DNA from: Candidatus Nomurabacteria bacterium
GTDB taxonomy: Bacteria; Patescibacteriota; Minisyncoccia; Phycocordibacterales; UBA9973
Direction of reading: 5' to 3'
Assembly: GCA_943350065.1 (NCBI GenBank)
Contig: CALQZZ010000015.1
Location: forward strand, 1 to 9,894
Length of the DNA: 9,894 nucleotides
Shown: piece by piece, positions 1 to 6,172 of the stretch
Layout of the letters: every line of letters begins with the position of its first letter
Numbering within the stretch: the first letter of the stretch is position 1
Notes under the pieces: generated by a model
What the model was told of the DNA's origin: nothing
What the model saw: the letters and a program-made list of their open reading frames with translations, nothing else
Databases searched by the model: none
Position numbers and translations under genes: made by a program

Positions 1-57
1 AACAAAATAAAAGAACAGAAAAGATTAGAAAAAATTGCTGCCTGTTTAAACGCATAA
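1..57 (+). CDS. C-terminal end of a gene that starts before the window (partial)
   Basis: Frame 1 is open from the first base and ends at TAA (55-57), giving an 18-residue lysine- and glutamate-rich tail (NKIKEQKRLEKIAACLNA). A hairpin plus T-run starts 8 nt after the stop, which fits the end of a real transcription unit. The product cannot be identified from so short a tail. The assignment rests on the frame and the following terminator only. Confidence 0.45.
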   Translation, partial: NKIKEQKRLEKIAACLNA

Positions 58-64
58 TTTATTA

Positions 65-90
65 CCTGCTCAGAAATGAGTCGGTTTTTT
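65..90 (+). terminator. Intrinsic terminator of the upstream partial gene
   Basis: CCTGCTCA (65-72) pairs with TGAGTCGG (77-84) around a GAAA loop, with one mismatch and one G-T pair, and is followed directly by six T (85-90). It ends the gene whose tail is at 1-57. The T-run merges with the next promoter. Confidence 0.65.
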
Positions 91-92
91 AT

Positions 93-121
93 TTGCAAAA
101 AATATATATATGTGGTAAAGT
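93..121 (+). promoter_or_regulatory. Sigma70-type promoter, copy 1 of a duplicated promoter
   Basis: TTGCAA (93-98), a 17-nt spacer, and TAAAGT (116-121) preceded by TGG, an extended -10. The predicted start near 128 gives a leader of about 26 nt before the ATG at 154, with no Shine-Dalgarno. The same hexamers, the same spacing and much of the flanking sequence recur at 957-985 upstream of the next gene. Confidence 0.65.
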
Positions 122-153
122 CATGGTAGAAAAAACTTTAATTCTTTAACATC

Positions 154-915
154 ATGAAAAAATTTCTTTGGAAAAAAACCGCTTATTATGCCTTAGTACT
201 GGCTTTTGTCTTTATTTCTGAGTATTTAGATAATAATCATAAGGCTACTTATTTTTGTGTTTTTATTATTCTATTTGTATTGTTGATGGTCTCAGTCGTC
301 CGTTTCATTAGGATAGAATACAGGCTTAGTGATTGGTTTGAAAAACAAGAAGGTGAAGGTACTTTACCAACACAAAATCAGTTAAAATCATTGCATTCTA
401 GAATAGTAAACAATAAAACAATTGACGCCTTTATTATGTTTATTATTGGGGTGATCTATTTTGTGGTTTTTTTAAACCTTGAAGATTCAAAAATTCAGAC
501 TTATATAAATAATGAAAAATGGACAACCATTTTTTACATTATAGGTTTTGTAGTTTTTATGGTTCTGCTACGTTACTTATCTATATGGTCTTCTTGTTTT
601 AAAAATTTAACCTACAAGATAGAAGGGTATGAATGTTCTCTAAAAGAGATACAAGCATTCCTCGGTCCTCATTTTGTAAAAATGGCCAAAGATCATAAAT
701 TTGAAATCTTAGAAAGAGATTTTTATTTTATAGATGTAGCAGATCCTGATAATGAAGAAGAAAGGACTATTTCAAATAATCATTATGCTATGGCTCGCTA
801 CTTGAATGTATACAAAGAGATAATGAAAGAAAAACTGGATGAATTTATTGCTGACAAGAAAGAAGAAGAGGAAAGGATTCAAAAAAATATCAATTCGATT
901 AAAGAATATATGTAG
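154..915 (+). CDS. Four-helix membrane protein of unknown function
   Basis: The 253-residue product is not a family I recognise. Hydrophobic stretches at about residues 9-24, 33-53, 90-108 and 124-144 suggest four membrane helices. A charged loop lies at 54-89, and a soluble C-terminal domain of about 110 residues ends in a lysine/glutamate-rich, probably coiled-coil helix (220-253). The N-terminus (MKKFLWKK) is positively charged. The ATG follows an A/T-rich leader without Shine-Dalgarno, and no other start fits the promoter at 93-121 better. The gene stands alone: terminators lie on both sides. It shares promoter type and general build with the next gene, but no clear sequence similarity is visible. 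Function is unknown. Confidence 0.85.
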   Translation: MKKFLWKKTAYYALVLAFVFISEYLDNNHKATYFCVFIILFVLLMVSVVRFIRIEYRLSDWFEKQEGEGTLPTQNQLKSLHSRIVNNKTIDAFIMFIIGVIYFVVFLNLEDSKIQTYINNEKWTTIFYIIGFVVFMVLLRYLSIWSSCFKNLTYKIEGYECSLKEIQAFLGPHFVKMAKDHKFEILERDFYFIDVADPDNEEERTISNNHYAMARYLNVYKEIMKEKLDEFIADKKEEEERIQKNINSIKEYM

Positions 916-917
916 TC

Positions 918-954
918 AAATCCCGTTAAATTTATAAAATTTAACGGGATTTTT
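918..954 (+). terminator. Strong intrinsic terminator after the membrane protein gene
   Basis: AAATCCCGTTAAATTT (918-933) and its exact complement AAATTTAACGGGATTT (937-952) form a perfect 16-bp stem with a 3-nt loop, running into a T-run at 950-954. It starts 3 nt after the stop codon. Confidence 0.9.
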
Positions 955-956
955 AT

Positions 957-985
957 TTGCAAAAGATAAAGATATATTGTAAAGT
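957..985 (+). promoter_or_regulatory. Sigma70-type promoter, copy 2 of the duplicated promoter
   Basis: TTGCAA (957-962), a 17-nt spacer, and TAAAGT (980-985). As at 93-121, it starts inside the T-run of the preceding terminator (shared TTTTTATTTGCAAAA) and continues with a shared downstream pattern (GTAAAGTCA, then TAGAA and AAAC). The predicted start near 992 gives a leader of about 41 nt to the ATG at 1033. Confidence 0.65.
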
Positions 986-1032
986 CAGGATAGAACAAAC
1001 TGAACAATAGTTCATTAAAACTTATCAATAAA

Positions 1033-1485
1033 ATGAAAAAAATAATATTAGTAATATTTTTTTTAACGGTTAATACCACCCAATTGTTTTGGAAAACAAT
1101 AAACTGGATAAAAGATTTGAACCCAGCGAATCATACAATTGTTTTTCTTGGTATTCTTATGCTTTTCCTATGTTCTTTTGTTGTAATAATAAACGAAAAA
1201 GGAAATCGACTACTATTTAATCCTATTTGGATTATTTTTATTATAGGCATTGTAACTTTTTTGCTTACCTATCTTAATTCTAGTTTACACTTCGCTAATC
1301 CAGACTTATTGGATTTATTAAAAGCAGGTATAAACTACTCTCTTGCCGCGGTTATCCTATATATGATTGTTAATCTATTTTCAAAAAGAAAGTTAACAAT
1401 TTTTTTGGAAAATAAACCAATTTCAAAAGAGAGAATAGCTGAGTTTAATCAAAAATATTTTGATCCCAACAACCCATGGACTTAG
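1033..1485 (+). CDS. Small four-helix membrane protein of unknown function
   Basis: The 150-residue product has hydrophobic segments at about 3-20, 35-53, 64-82 and 98-117, and a short charged C-terminal tail (118-150, KRKLTIFLENK then a helix). I do not recognise the family. The first segment could be an uncleaved signal anchor. The ATG sits in an A-rich context (AATAAAATGAAAAAA) with no Shine-Dalgarno. The gene has its own copy of the promoter used by the upstream membrane gene and its own terminator, so it is a one-gene unit. The last codons and the stop are built into the terminator hairpin. Confidence 0.8.
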   Translation: MKKIILVIFFLTVNTTQLFWKTINWIKDLNPANHTIVFLGILMLFLCSFVVIINEKGNRLLFNPIWIIFIIGIVTFLLTYLNSSLHFANPDLLDLLKAGINYSLAAVILYMIVNLFSKRKLTIFLENKPISKERIAEFNQKYFDPNNPWT

Positions 1486-1502
1486 TCCATGGGTTGTTTT
1501 TA
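1468..1502 (+). terminator. Intrinsic terminator containing the stop codon in its loop
   Basis: AACAACCCATGGA (1468-1480) and TCCATGGGTTGTT (1486-1498) form a perfect 13-bp stem. The loop CTTAG (1481-1485) contains the TAG stop of the upstream gene. A T-run follows (1497-1500, then more T after one A). The facing minus-strand gene ends at 1500. The hairpin may hinder read-through from that side, but it has no T-run in that direction. Confidence 0.85.
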
Positions 1503-2330
1503 TTTTTTCTCAAAAACTTTTTTCTGTAACTCTTTCGGTATATAGAAATTCTTCGACATTTTTCTGCGCAAAATGTCTGCCCGTTCTTTATTATGTTCGA
1601 CATGTATCGTGAGAGTGCCAGATTTTTTGAAATAAGATTCTATTTTTTCTTTTAATTCTTTTATATCAAAACAATTCGTATACAAAGCATCGACTTCGCG
1701 CGCAAATTTCAGAGAAACTTTAGTGACGATAATATAAGGTCCGATGACAGAAATGTGATCTCGTCTATTGAAATCTGCTCTCGGATTAAGGTCTATTTGA
1801 TTGTACTCAGTTGATATTTCCTTGCGAAACATAGTATCAAAAGTTGTATTGCCACCAATGATGTTGAAATCATATATTTTTTCTCTATCGTACCGCTTGT
1901 AATATTCGTACTCACTCTCCTTTCTGGATTCTATTAAAATCCAGTACTGGTGTGGCATGTAGTGAAATATAGGAAAATCACGCACTTCACTTTGTATATC
2001 TTGAAATATATGTTTCCAAAAAGCGTCGGTATGTTCTATGTTTGTAAATTGGTATATGATCTTTTCTTTCGGCTGTAATTTGAAAGTATACGTCTGTGCT
2101 ATTTTTTCTGATAGTTTATTTTTCCAGACATTACTAATCGAATACGTTTTCTTTTCTTTTACCACCACATCATCGGCAATGAGTTCTCGGAGCGCTTTAT
2201 ATATGCCTTGTACAGTGAAATCGATACCCACAGACTTGAGCTCTTGCAATAGAGCTTTTACAGACATACTTTTCTGTAATAAAGCTTCAATTATATGGTC
2301 ATATATTGTTTTTTTCTTGCCTAAAAGCAT
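1500..2330 (-). CDS. Winged-helix DNA-binding regulator, paralogue A
   Basis: The 276-residue product starts with a predicted winged-helix domain (about 8-66). It includes a likely recognition helix (TVQGIYKALRELI, 39-51) and a wing strand (DVVVKEKKTYSIS). A long second domain of unknown role follows. It aligns by eye with the product at 7931-8764 over its whole length: an FxN..xxDxFWxHxFxDI block (95-112), FPIFxYxPH (119-127), a GGNTTFD segment (159-165), and a C-terminal KxRADILRRKMSKNFYI (248-264). I associate such proteins with Patescibacteria, but no ligand or target is established. The ATG is placed by the promoter: an extended -10 ends 6 nt before it, so the mRNA should be leaderless. 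A palindrome over the -35 suggests autoregulation. TrmB- or PaaX-like regulators share a similar layout, but I see no firm match to either. Confidence 0.85.
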   Translation of the reverse strand: MLLGKKKTIYDHIIEALLQKSMSVKALLQELKSVGIDFTVQGIYKALRELIADDVVVKEKKTYSISNVWKNKLSEKIAQTYTFKLQPKEKIIYQFTNIEHTDAFWKHIFQDIQSEVRDFPIFHYMPHQYWILIESRKESEYEYYKRYDREKIYDFNIIGGNTTFDTMFRKEISTEYNQIDLNPRADFNRRDHISVIGPYIIVTKVSLKFAREVDALYTNCFDIKELKEKIESYFKKSGTLTIHVEHNKERADILRRKMSKNFYIPKELQKKVFEKK

Positions 2331-2336
2331 ATAGAT

Positions 2337-2365
2337 AGTATATCAAAAATTAAACTAATAGTTTA
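2337..2365 (-). promoter_or_regulatory. Leaderless promoter of regulator A
   Basis: Read on the minus strand: TAAACT (2365-2360), a 17-nt spacer, then the extended -10 TGA-TATACT (TATACT at 2342-2337). Six bases separate the -10 from the ATG at 2330, so transcription should begin on the A of the start codon. The weak -35 lies entirely inside the palindrome at 2349-2367. Confidence 0.65.
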
Positions 2366-2367
2366 AT
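2349..2367. promoter_or_regulatory. Probable operator: perfect 19-bp palindrome, shared with regulator B promoter
   Basis: ATTAAACTA-A-TAGTTTAAT is a perfect inverted repeat with 9-bp arms around one central A. It covers the -35 and part of the spacer of the regulator A promoter and lies between that gene and the divergent operon at 2465. The first 15 bases recur exactly at 7882-7896, over the -35 region of the paralogous regulator. Identical sites on two paralogous DNA-binding genes are best explained as their own binding site. This is inference from sequence. Confidence 0.65.
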
Positions 2368-2464
2368 AAAAATATATTTTATACAATAAAAACGACAGAT
2401 TAGCAAGTATTTGATACACTGGTGACAGATAAATAAATGTTATTCACAATTAAATAATAAAAAA

Positions 2465-2983
2465 ATGGAAAATAAAGAATTAAATGAAAAAAGAAGAATA
2501 GAAGAGTATAATAACTGGCTCTATAGAAAAAGAAGACTCTCAAGAATCATCAGCTTAATTTTTGCTGTTATTTTGATTGGCGGTTGTATCTATTTATATG
2601 AAATAGCAAAATCAAACGACTTAGAAAATGACAGAAGAAGAAAGCTTGAAGTTGGTACAACAATCATTAGACTTCCCTACAATATGCCAGAAAGATTTTC
2701 TGCGTATAATGATTCCGGTAGTTTTGTGGAAGTAGTGACTGATGCTGGTAACTATTGCAGATTTTATGTAAAAGGGTTGATGGCGAATGATATTAATAAT
2801 CATTTGTACAAAATTAGGATTGATTCTCTTGATACAGAGGCTTACGGTCAAGCTCAAGTAACCTTCCTTAAACTTCTGCCACTCGATAGTTTGTATGTGC
2901 ATCCATCACGAACAAGTGATAGTTTGCGAGCTGTAGAGTGGAAGAAAATACATAATTATGGAGACTCAGTAAAAACTAAATAA
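2465..2983 (+). CDS. Single-pass membrane-anchored protein of unknown function
   Basis: The 172-residue product has a 27-residue highly charged N-terminus rich in K, R and E, a single hydrophobic helix (about 28-46), and a soluble remainder of about 125 residues. By the positive-inside rule (RKRR at 21-24) the N-terminus is cytoplasmic and the bulk is outside. An IGGC sequence at 38-41 resembles a lipobox, but it lies too deep for a normal lipoprotein signal. I do not recognise the outer domain. The ATG follows an A-rich leader without Shine-Dalgarno. A possible -35 TTGATA (2411-2416) is visible, but the -10 is unclear. The stop is one base before the next ATG, so the two genes form a tight operon. 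It diverges from regulator A across a 134-nt gap containing the operator. Confidence 0.8.
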   Translation: MENKELNEKRRIEEYNNWLYRKRRLSRIISLIFAVILIGGCIYLYEIAKSNDLENDRRRKLEVGTTIIRLPYNMPERFSAYNDSGSFVEVVTDAGNYCRFYVKGLMANDINNHLYKIRIDSLDTEAYGQAQVTFLKLLPLDSLYVHPSRTSDSLRAVEWKKIHNYGDSVKTK

Positions 2984-2984
2984 G

Positions 2985-3794
2985 ATGAAAGAAAACAGTG
3001 AACAAATAAGTTTCAATGCAAACTTATTACTAAAATCTTCTACGGAAGTAAAAAAATGTAACATAGTTTCTTTTAATGGGGAATATGGAGTAGTTAATAA
3101 TAAAGGAGAGACAATTCTTCCTGTGTTGTATAACCGCATAAAATATCACTCGAAAGATAAATTACTTGTTGCCACCATCGGAATGTCTTCTGATAATAGG
3201 AGTGATGAAATTTTTGACGAAAAGGGTGTAAAAGTTTTTGGAGGAAAAGGCCATTTTATTGGTCAGGATTTCTTTGATGGTTATGCTGCTTACACGAATC
3301 GTAAATGGAAAATGACTCTTATTAACACAAAAGGAGAGCTACTTACAGAACCGAAGTATGATATTGTACATTTCAGCTCTGGTTTTTACAGAGATTTAGT
3401 TGTTGTTGAATTAAGACAAAAAGAAATTTACCAATCTGACAAACTGCAACAAATTAAAAATGATATTAAAAAATTCTTTGGCAAGACCTTTGAAAAAGAT
3501 GCGAGGCATGAGACCCGTTGGCTTGCCGAAGATATAAGTGACTTTCTCTGTGAACAAGAAACTGAAACACTTTTTAAGTATGACTTCATTCATTCAATGT
3601 GGAGTAGTATACATGGATTGTTGAACAAAAAAGGGGAAGAAGTTATTGCTCCTCGTTTTGCAGAAATTAATTTATATCAAAAAGAAGAAAATGTTATGTT
3701 AGTTAAGATGCCTCTTCATCCAATACAATGTAGATATAAATGTTGCTATGTTGATACCAGAACTGGAGAGTTTATTAAAGAACAAAAAAGATAA
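2985..3794 (+). CDS. WG-repeat (KWG-type) protein
   Basis: The 269-residue product carries degenerate WG-type beta repeats. The clearest are at about 34-58 (YGVVNNKGETILPVLYNRI), 107-130 (MTLINTKGELLTEPKYDIV) and 209-235 (HGLLNKKGEEVIAPRFAEI), with a weaker one near 75-103 (IFDEKGVKVFG). Each shows the family pattern of a strand, a K/DxxG turn, a second strand, and a P-x-[YF]-x-x-I ending. A helical insert (about 148-200) separates repeats two and three. WG repeats are usually taken as protein-binding scaffolds. No catalytic residues or signal peptide are visible, so it is probably cytoplasmic. Translation likely couples to the upstream membrane protein, because the gap is only one base, so the two products may act together. 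Confidence 0.8.
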   Translation: MKENSEQISFNANLLLKSSTEVKKCNIVSFNGEYGVVNNKGETILPVLYNRIKYHSKDKLLVATIGMSSDNRSDEIFDEKGVKVFGGKGHFIGQDFFDGYAAYTNRKWKMTLINTKGELLTEPKYDIVHFSSGFYRDLVVVELRQKEIYQSDKLQQIKNDIKKFFGKTFEKDARHETRWLAEDISDFLCEQETETLFKYDFIHSMWSSIHGLLNKKGEEVIAPRFAEINLYQKEENVMLVKMPLHPIQCRYKCCYVDTRTGEFIKEQKR

Positions 3795-3802
3795 TTAAAA
3801 CC

Positions 3803-3831
3803 AAAAGAGCGACTGAATGGCCGCTCTTTTT
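3803..3831. terminator. Bidirectional intrinsic terminator between convergent genes
   Basis: AAAAGAGCG (3803-3811) pairs perfectly with CGCTCTTTT (3822-3830). On the plus strand the stem ends in a T-run that stops the WG-repeat operon. On the minus strand the A-rich arm becomes TTTT-GG-TTTT after the hairpin, and so can end the cca transcript, whose stop lies 5 nt away. Confidence 0.8.
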
Positions 3832-3835
3832 ATTG

Positions 3836-5500
3836 TTATTTATTTACACCATGTTTTTTGTGTAATTGCAAAACTTCCTTTTCTTCGAGTTCTTCTTTTT
3901 TTTCTTTCGCTTTTTCTCCCAGAGCTTTTAGTTCAGTGTCCGATAGAGAATTTAATTCAGCTACACGGACATCGAGATATTCACGGACATTTTTACTTGG
4001 GTCATCAAGGACTTCTTCTAATAAAGCATTTAAAATAAAGCCCATTTTAGGTCCTGGTTTTATACTGAGTTCATTCATTAGAATAGTACCATCTATTTTT
4101 AATTGTGAAACAGAGATAGGATCACGCAAACATTCTTCGATCATTGCATGATATTTGCGAAGTCTGTAAGGAGCTTCCTTTTTTTTCATACCGACACGGT
4201 CACATTCACGGACACGCATCAGGTCCCAAATAGGATGGTTTTCGTTCCCCGCCAAAGCTAAATTATTGTTATCCACAGGCTTGCGTGAAGAAGCGACGGC
4301 TGGGCCCACATTTACAATTACTCTGCGCACAGCAGAAAGAGTTATCGTTTCTGTATCAGAGAAGAACATATGATAGCGAACAAGTTTTTCTACTTTCTGA
4401 CATATATTTCCCGGATACTTTAATCTCTCCATTATTTTTTTTACCATTCGCGCACCGACGACTTCGTGCCCGTAAAAAGTATACTTCCCTTTTCCTCCAG
4501 CCTTTGTTCCGTCCCATCTGCGAGTACGTGGTTTCCCTATATCATGAAAGAGTGCAGAGAGCCTTATATCTAAAGGTTCATTTTTGTCTGCAGCATGGCC
4601 GAGTGCGTGGAGGATGTGATCGAAGACATCATAGATGTGTTCACCTTTTTGTTCGCAATGTATTCCCTCTTCGAGTTCAGGAATAATATGTTGCAACAAT
4701 TTTAATTTCGAAAGCATTCCGATACCTGTCATCGGATATTTAGACATAATTATTTTTGAAAATTCATCACGAATTCTTTCGAAAGAAATATTTTTTATTA
4801 AGTCAGAGTTTTCCACAATTGCAGAAATTGTCTCGTGAGAAATTACGAAATCCAATTCTGTGGAAAACCTCACCGCACGAATTAATCGCAAAGCATCTTC
4901 ATTAAACCTTTCTTTTGCGTCCCCTACTGTGCGGATGGTTTTATTTTGTATGTCCTTTATACCTTCAAATAGGTCTACTAGGTGCCAGCCCGACTCAATG
5001 TCCTTTAGGTTTTGGGCGGATCCTTTTCCAAGCGCTAATGCGTTTATAGTGAAGTCTCGTCTTTTAAGGTCGTCATTGATGCTTTGGCTGAATTTAACCT
5101 CGTCTGGGTGTCTTTTATCGCTATATAGGCCTTCTATTCTATAGGGTGTCACCTCAATTATGTCGTATTTGGGTGCCTGCCCCGTAGGAATTTCACTTTC
5201 CTTTGGGGTTTCTTGTGAAACCTTTTCGGGTGTTCCTGCCTGCGCAGGCAGGTCACGAATAACACATACTCCAACTGTCCCAAACTTGTTCTCATAGATA
5301 GTTTTCTCGAACAAAGGCATTATCTGTTCTGGTATAGCATTTGTGGTGATATCCCAGTCTTTCGGTTCCCTGCCAATGATCATGTCTCTTACACATCCAC
5401 CGACTAGGTACGCTTCAAAGCCTCCTTTCTCTAAAGTAGTTAAAATATTCTTAACCTTCTCGGGTACCTTTTGTATTAAGTTCTTTGTAAGTGTTTCCAC
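3836..5500 (-). CDS. cca: CCA tRNA nucleotidyltransferase with HD domain
   Basis: This enzyme adds CCA to tRNA 3' ends from CTP and ATP. The class II nucleotidyltransferase head is clear: LVGGCVRD (32-39), the metal-binding DWD (48-50), RRDFTINA (147-154), the EDALRLIRAVRF segment (201-212) and SFERIRDEF (239-247). An HD phosphohydrolase-type domain follows (LFHDIGKPR, 317-325; H345; YH at 376-377), then the usual KIDG...PGPKMG segment (468-487) and a charged coiled-coil tail (510-554). At 554 residues it is longer than the roughly 400-480 typical of the family. The extra length is an insertion at about 83-112 made of repeat-derived sequence, a possible second one near 397-424, and the tail. 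The start is GTG at 5500. No upstream ATG is available because tRNA-Gly lies just 20 nt away. It is probably co-transcribed with that tRNA. Confidence 0.95.
   Translation of the reverse strand: METLTKNLIQKVPEKVKNILTTLEKGGFEAYLVGGCVRDMIIGREPKDWDITTNAIPEQIMPLFEKTIYENKFGTVGVCVIRDLPAQAGTPEKVSQETPKESEIPTGQAPKYDIIEVTPYRIEGLYSDKRHPDEVKFSQSINDDLKRRDFTINALALGKGSAQNLKDIESGWHLVDLFEGIKDIQNKTIRTVGDAKERFNEDALRLIRAVRFSTELDFVISHETISAIVENSDLIKNISFERIRDEFSKIIMSKYPMTGIGMLSKLKLLQHIIPELEEGIHCEQKGEHIYDVFDHILHALGHAADKNEPLDIRLSALFHDIGKPRTRRWDGTKAGGKGKYTFYGHEVVGARMVKKIMERLKYPGNICQKVEKLVRYHMFFSDTETITLSAVRRVIVNVGPAVASSRKPVDNNNLALAGNENHPIWDLMRVRECDRVGMKKKEAPYRLRKYHAMIEECLRDPISVSQLKIDGTILMNELSIKPGPKMGFILNALLEEVLDDPSKNVREYLDVRVAELNSLSDTELKALGEKAKEKKEELEEKEVLQLHKKHGVNK
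5165..5252. repeat. REP-like palindromic sequence translated inside cca
   Basis: CCTGCCTGCGCAGGCAGG (5235-5252) is a perfect 18-bp palindrome. Next to it lie a second hairpin, GGTTTC-TTGT-GAAACC (5207-5222), and a GC-rich TGCCTGCCCCGTAGG stretch (5174-5188). The segment encodes residues about 83-112 of the CCA enzyme (including DLPAQAG and PTGQA), exactly where the family normally has only a short turn. It is more GC-rich than its surroundings. Similar translated palindromes occur in Patescibacteria from what I recall. The other copies would lie outside this window. Confidence 0.6.
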
Positions 5501-5520
5501 TTTGCTAATTCTCTTTTGTG

Positions 5521-5591
5521 TGCGGCTAGGGAGAATCGAACTCCCGTCTCATCCTTGGCAAGGACGTGTTCTACCACTAAACCATAACCGC
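5521..5591 (-). tRNA. tRNA-Gly (anticodon GCC)
   Basis: On the minus strand the acceptor GCGGTTA pairs with TAGCCGC with one G-T. The anticodon arm is CGTCC-TTGCCAA-GGATG, giving anticodon GCC, and the T arm is GGGAG-TTCGATT-CTCCC. The discriminator is A and the next bases are CAC, so CCA is not encoded. The gene lies immediately upstream of the CCA-adding enzyme on the same strand. Confidence 0.95.
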
Positions 5592-5629
5592 AGGTAGATT
5601 AAACTAATAAATTGTAAATTAACTACTAT

Positions 5630-5659
5630 ATTATATACTTTTTTATCTCTGAATGTAAA
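5630..5659 (-). promoter_or_regulatory. Promoter of the tRNA-Gly / cca unit
   Basis: On the minus strand: TTTACA (5659-5654), an 18-nt spacer, and TATAAT (5635-5630). The predicted start near 5623 gives a leader of about 31 nt before the tRNA. The leader contains ATTAAACTAATA (5598-5609), which matches 12 bases of the shared operator. Confidence 0.65.
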
Positions 5660-5680
5660 GTTTATTAATTCGGATTATTG

Positions 5681-5709
5681 TTGTGTTTCGAAGTAATATT
5701 TGTTATTAT
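5681..5709 (+). promoter_or_regulatory. Leaderless promoter of the HNH gene
   Basis: TTGTGT (5681-5686), a 17-nt spacer, and TATTAT (5704-5709) preceded by TGT, an extended -10. The predicted start is 5716, one base before the ATG at 5717, so little or no leader is expected. Confidence 0.6.
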
Positions 5710-5716
5710 TTAAATA

Positions 5717-6172
5717 ATGAAAATATGTACAAAATGTAAAAAATCCAAAGAAGAAACTGAATTTACCTTCAAATTAAAAAATTTAGGCTTACGGCACGGT
5801 CAATGTAGAGATTGTACTCGACTTTCTGTGAAAAAACACTATAATAAGAACCGTAAGTACTATTTAAATAAAACTCAAAAAAGAAATTCATTATTAATGA
5901 ACCAGGAGTTAGAGTATATTCAAAAGTATTTGTTGGAACATCCATGTATAGATTGTAAAGAAACTGATATTATAGTCCTTGAATTTGACCACAGGTCTGA
6001 GTTCAAGAAGTTTAAAGCAATTTCTTCTATGCTCAGGGCTAGATATCCGTTACAAAAAATAAAAGATGAGATTTTAAAATGCGAGGTTAGGTGTGCTAAT
6101 TGCCATAGAAGAAAAACAGCAAAGCAATTTAAGTGGTCAAAAGCAAAAATGCGCTCGTCGTTCAATGGATAG
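5717..6172 (+). CDS. HNH endonuclease-like protein with N-terminal zinc finger
   Basis: The 151-residue product starts with a CxxC...CxxC zinc-binding pair (C4, C7, C30, C33). It then has the HNH core: CIDC (77-80), VLEFDHR (87-93, with D91-H92 as the likely catalytic pair) and CEVRCANCHRRKT (122-134), where C126 and C129 complete the second zinc site and N128 and H130 finish the motif. This is the small phage/mobile-type HNH build, expected to nick or cut DNA. Such genes are often selfish or phage-derived, though many are domesticated. The ATG is set by a promoter leaving no leader. The last seven codons and the stop lie inside the tRNA-Arg gene. Either the frame simply runs on into the tRNA, or the gene came to rest against it. 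Confidence 0.85.
   Translation: MKICTKCKKSKEETEFTFKLKNLGLRHGQCRDCTRLSVKKHYNKNRKYYLNKTQKRNSLLMNQELEYIQKYLLEHPCIDCKETDIIVLEFDHRSEFKKFKAISSMLRARYPLQKIKDEILKCEVRCANCHRRKTAKQFKWSKAKMRSSFNG

Noticed and set aside
93..121. Bacteroidota-type promoter (TTTG with TAnnTTTG) and transfer of the membrane genes from that phylum
   Set aside because: The -7 element TAnnTTTG is absent and the hexamers fit a sigma70 promoter. A-rich leaders without Shine-Dalgarno alone do not show an outside source.
879..1079. A 66-codon minus-strand frame across the gap between the two membrane genes
   Set aside because: It runs through the terminator hairpin and the promoter of the next gene and overlaps two supported genes on the other strand.
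2576..2587. Lipobox-like IGGC at the end of the membrane helix of the 2465-2983 product
   Set aside because: A 27-residue charged N-terminus precedes the helix, far longer than a lipoprotein signal allows, so a single-pass anchor is more likely.
4269..4277. Exact DnaA box TTATCCACA inside cca
   Set aside because: It lies in coding sequence (residues V-D-N) with no companions. A 9-mer match in about 10 kb is easily chance.
4285..4686. A 133-codon plus-strand frame opposite cca, and other long frames opposite it (3817-4151, 4635-5144, 5343-5597)
   Set aside because: They lie antisense to a well-supported CCA nucleotidyltransferase, have odd residue composition, and have no promoter or family signal.
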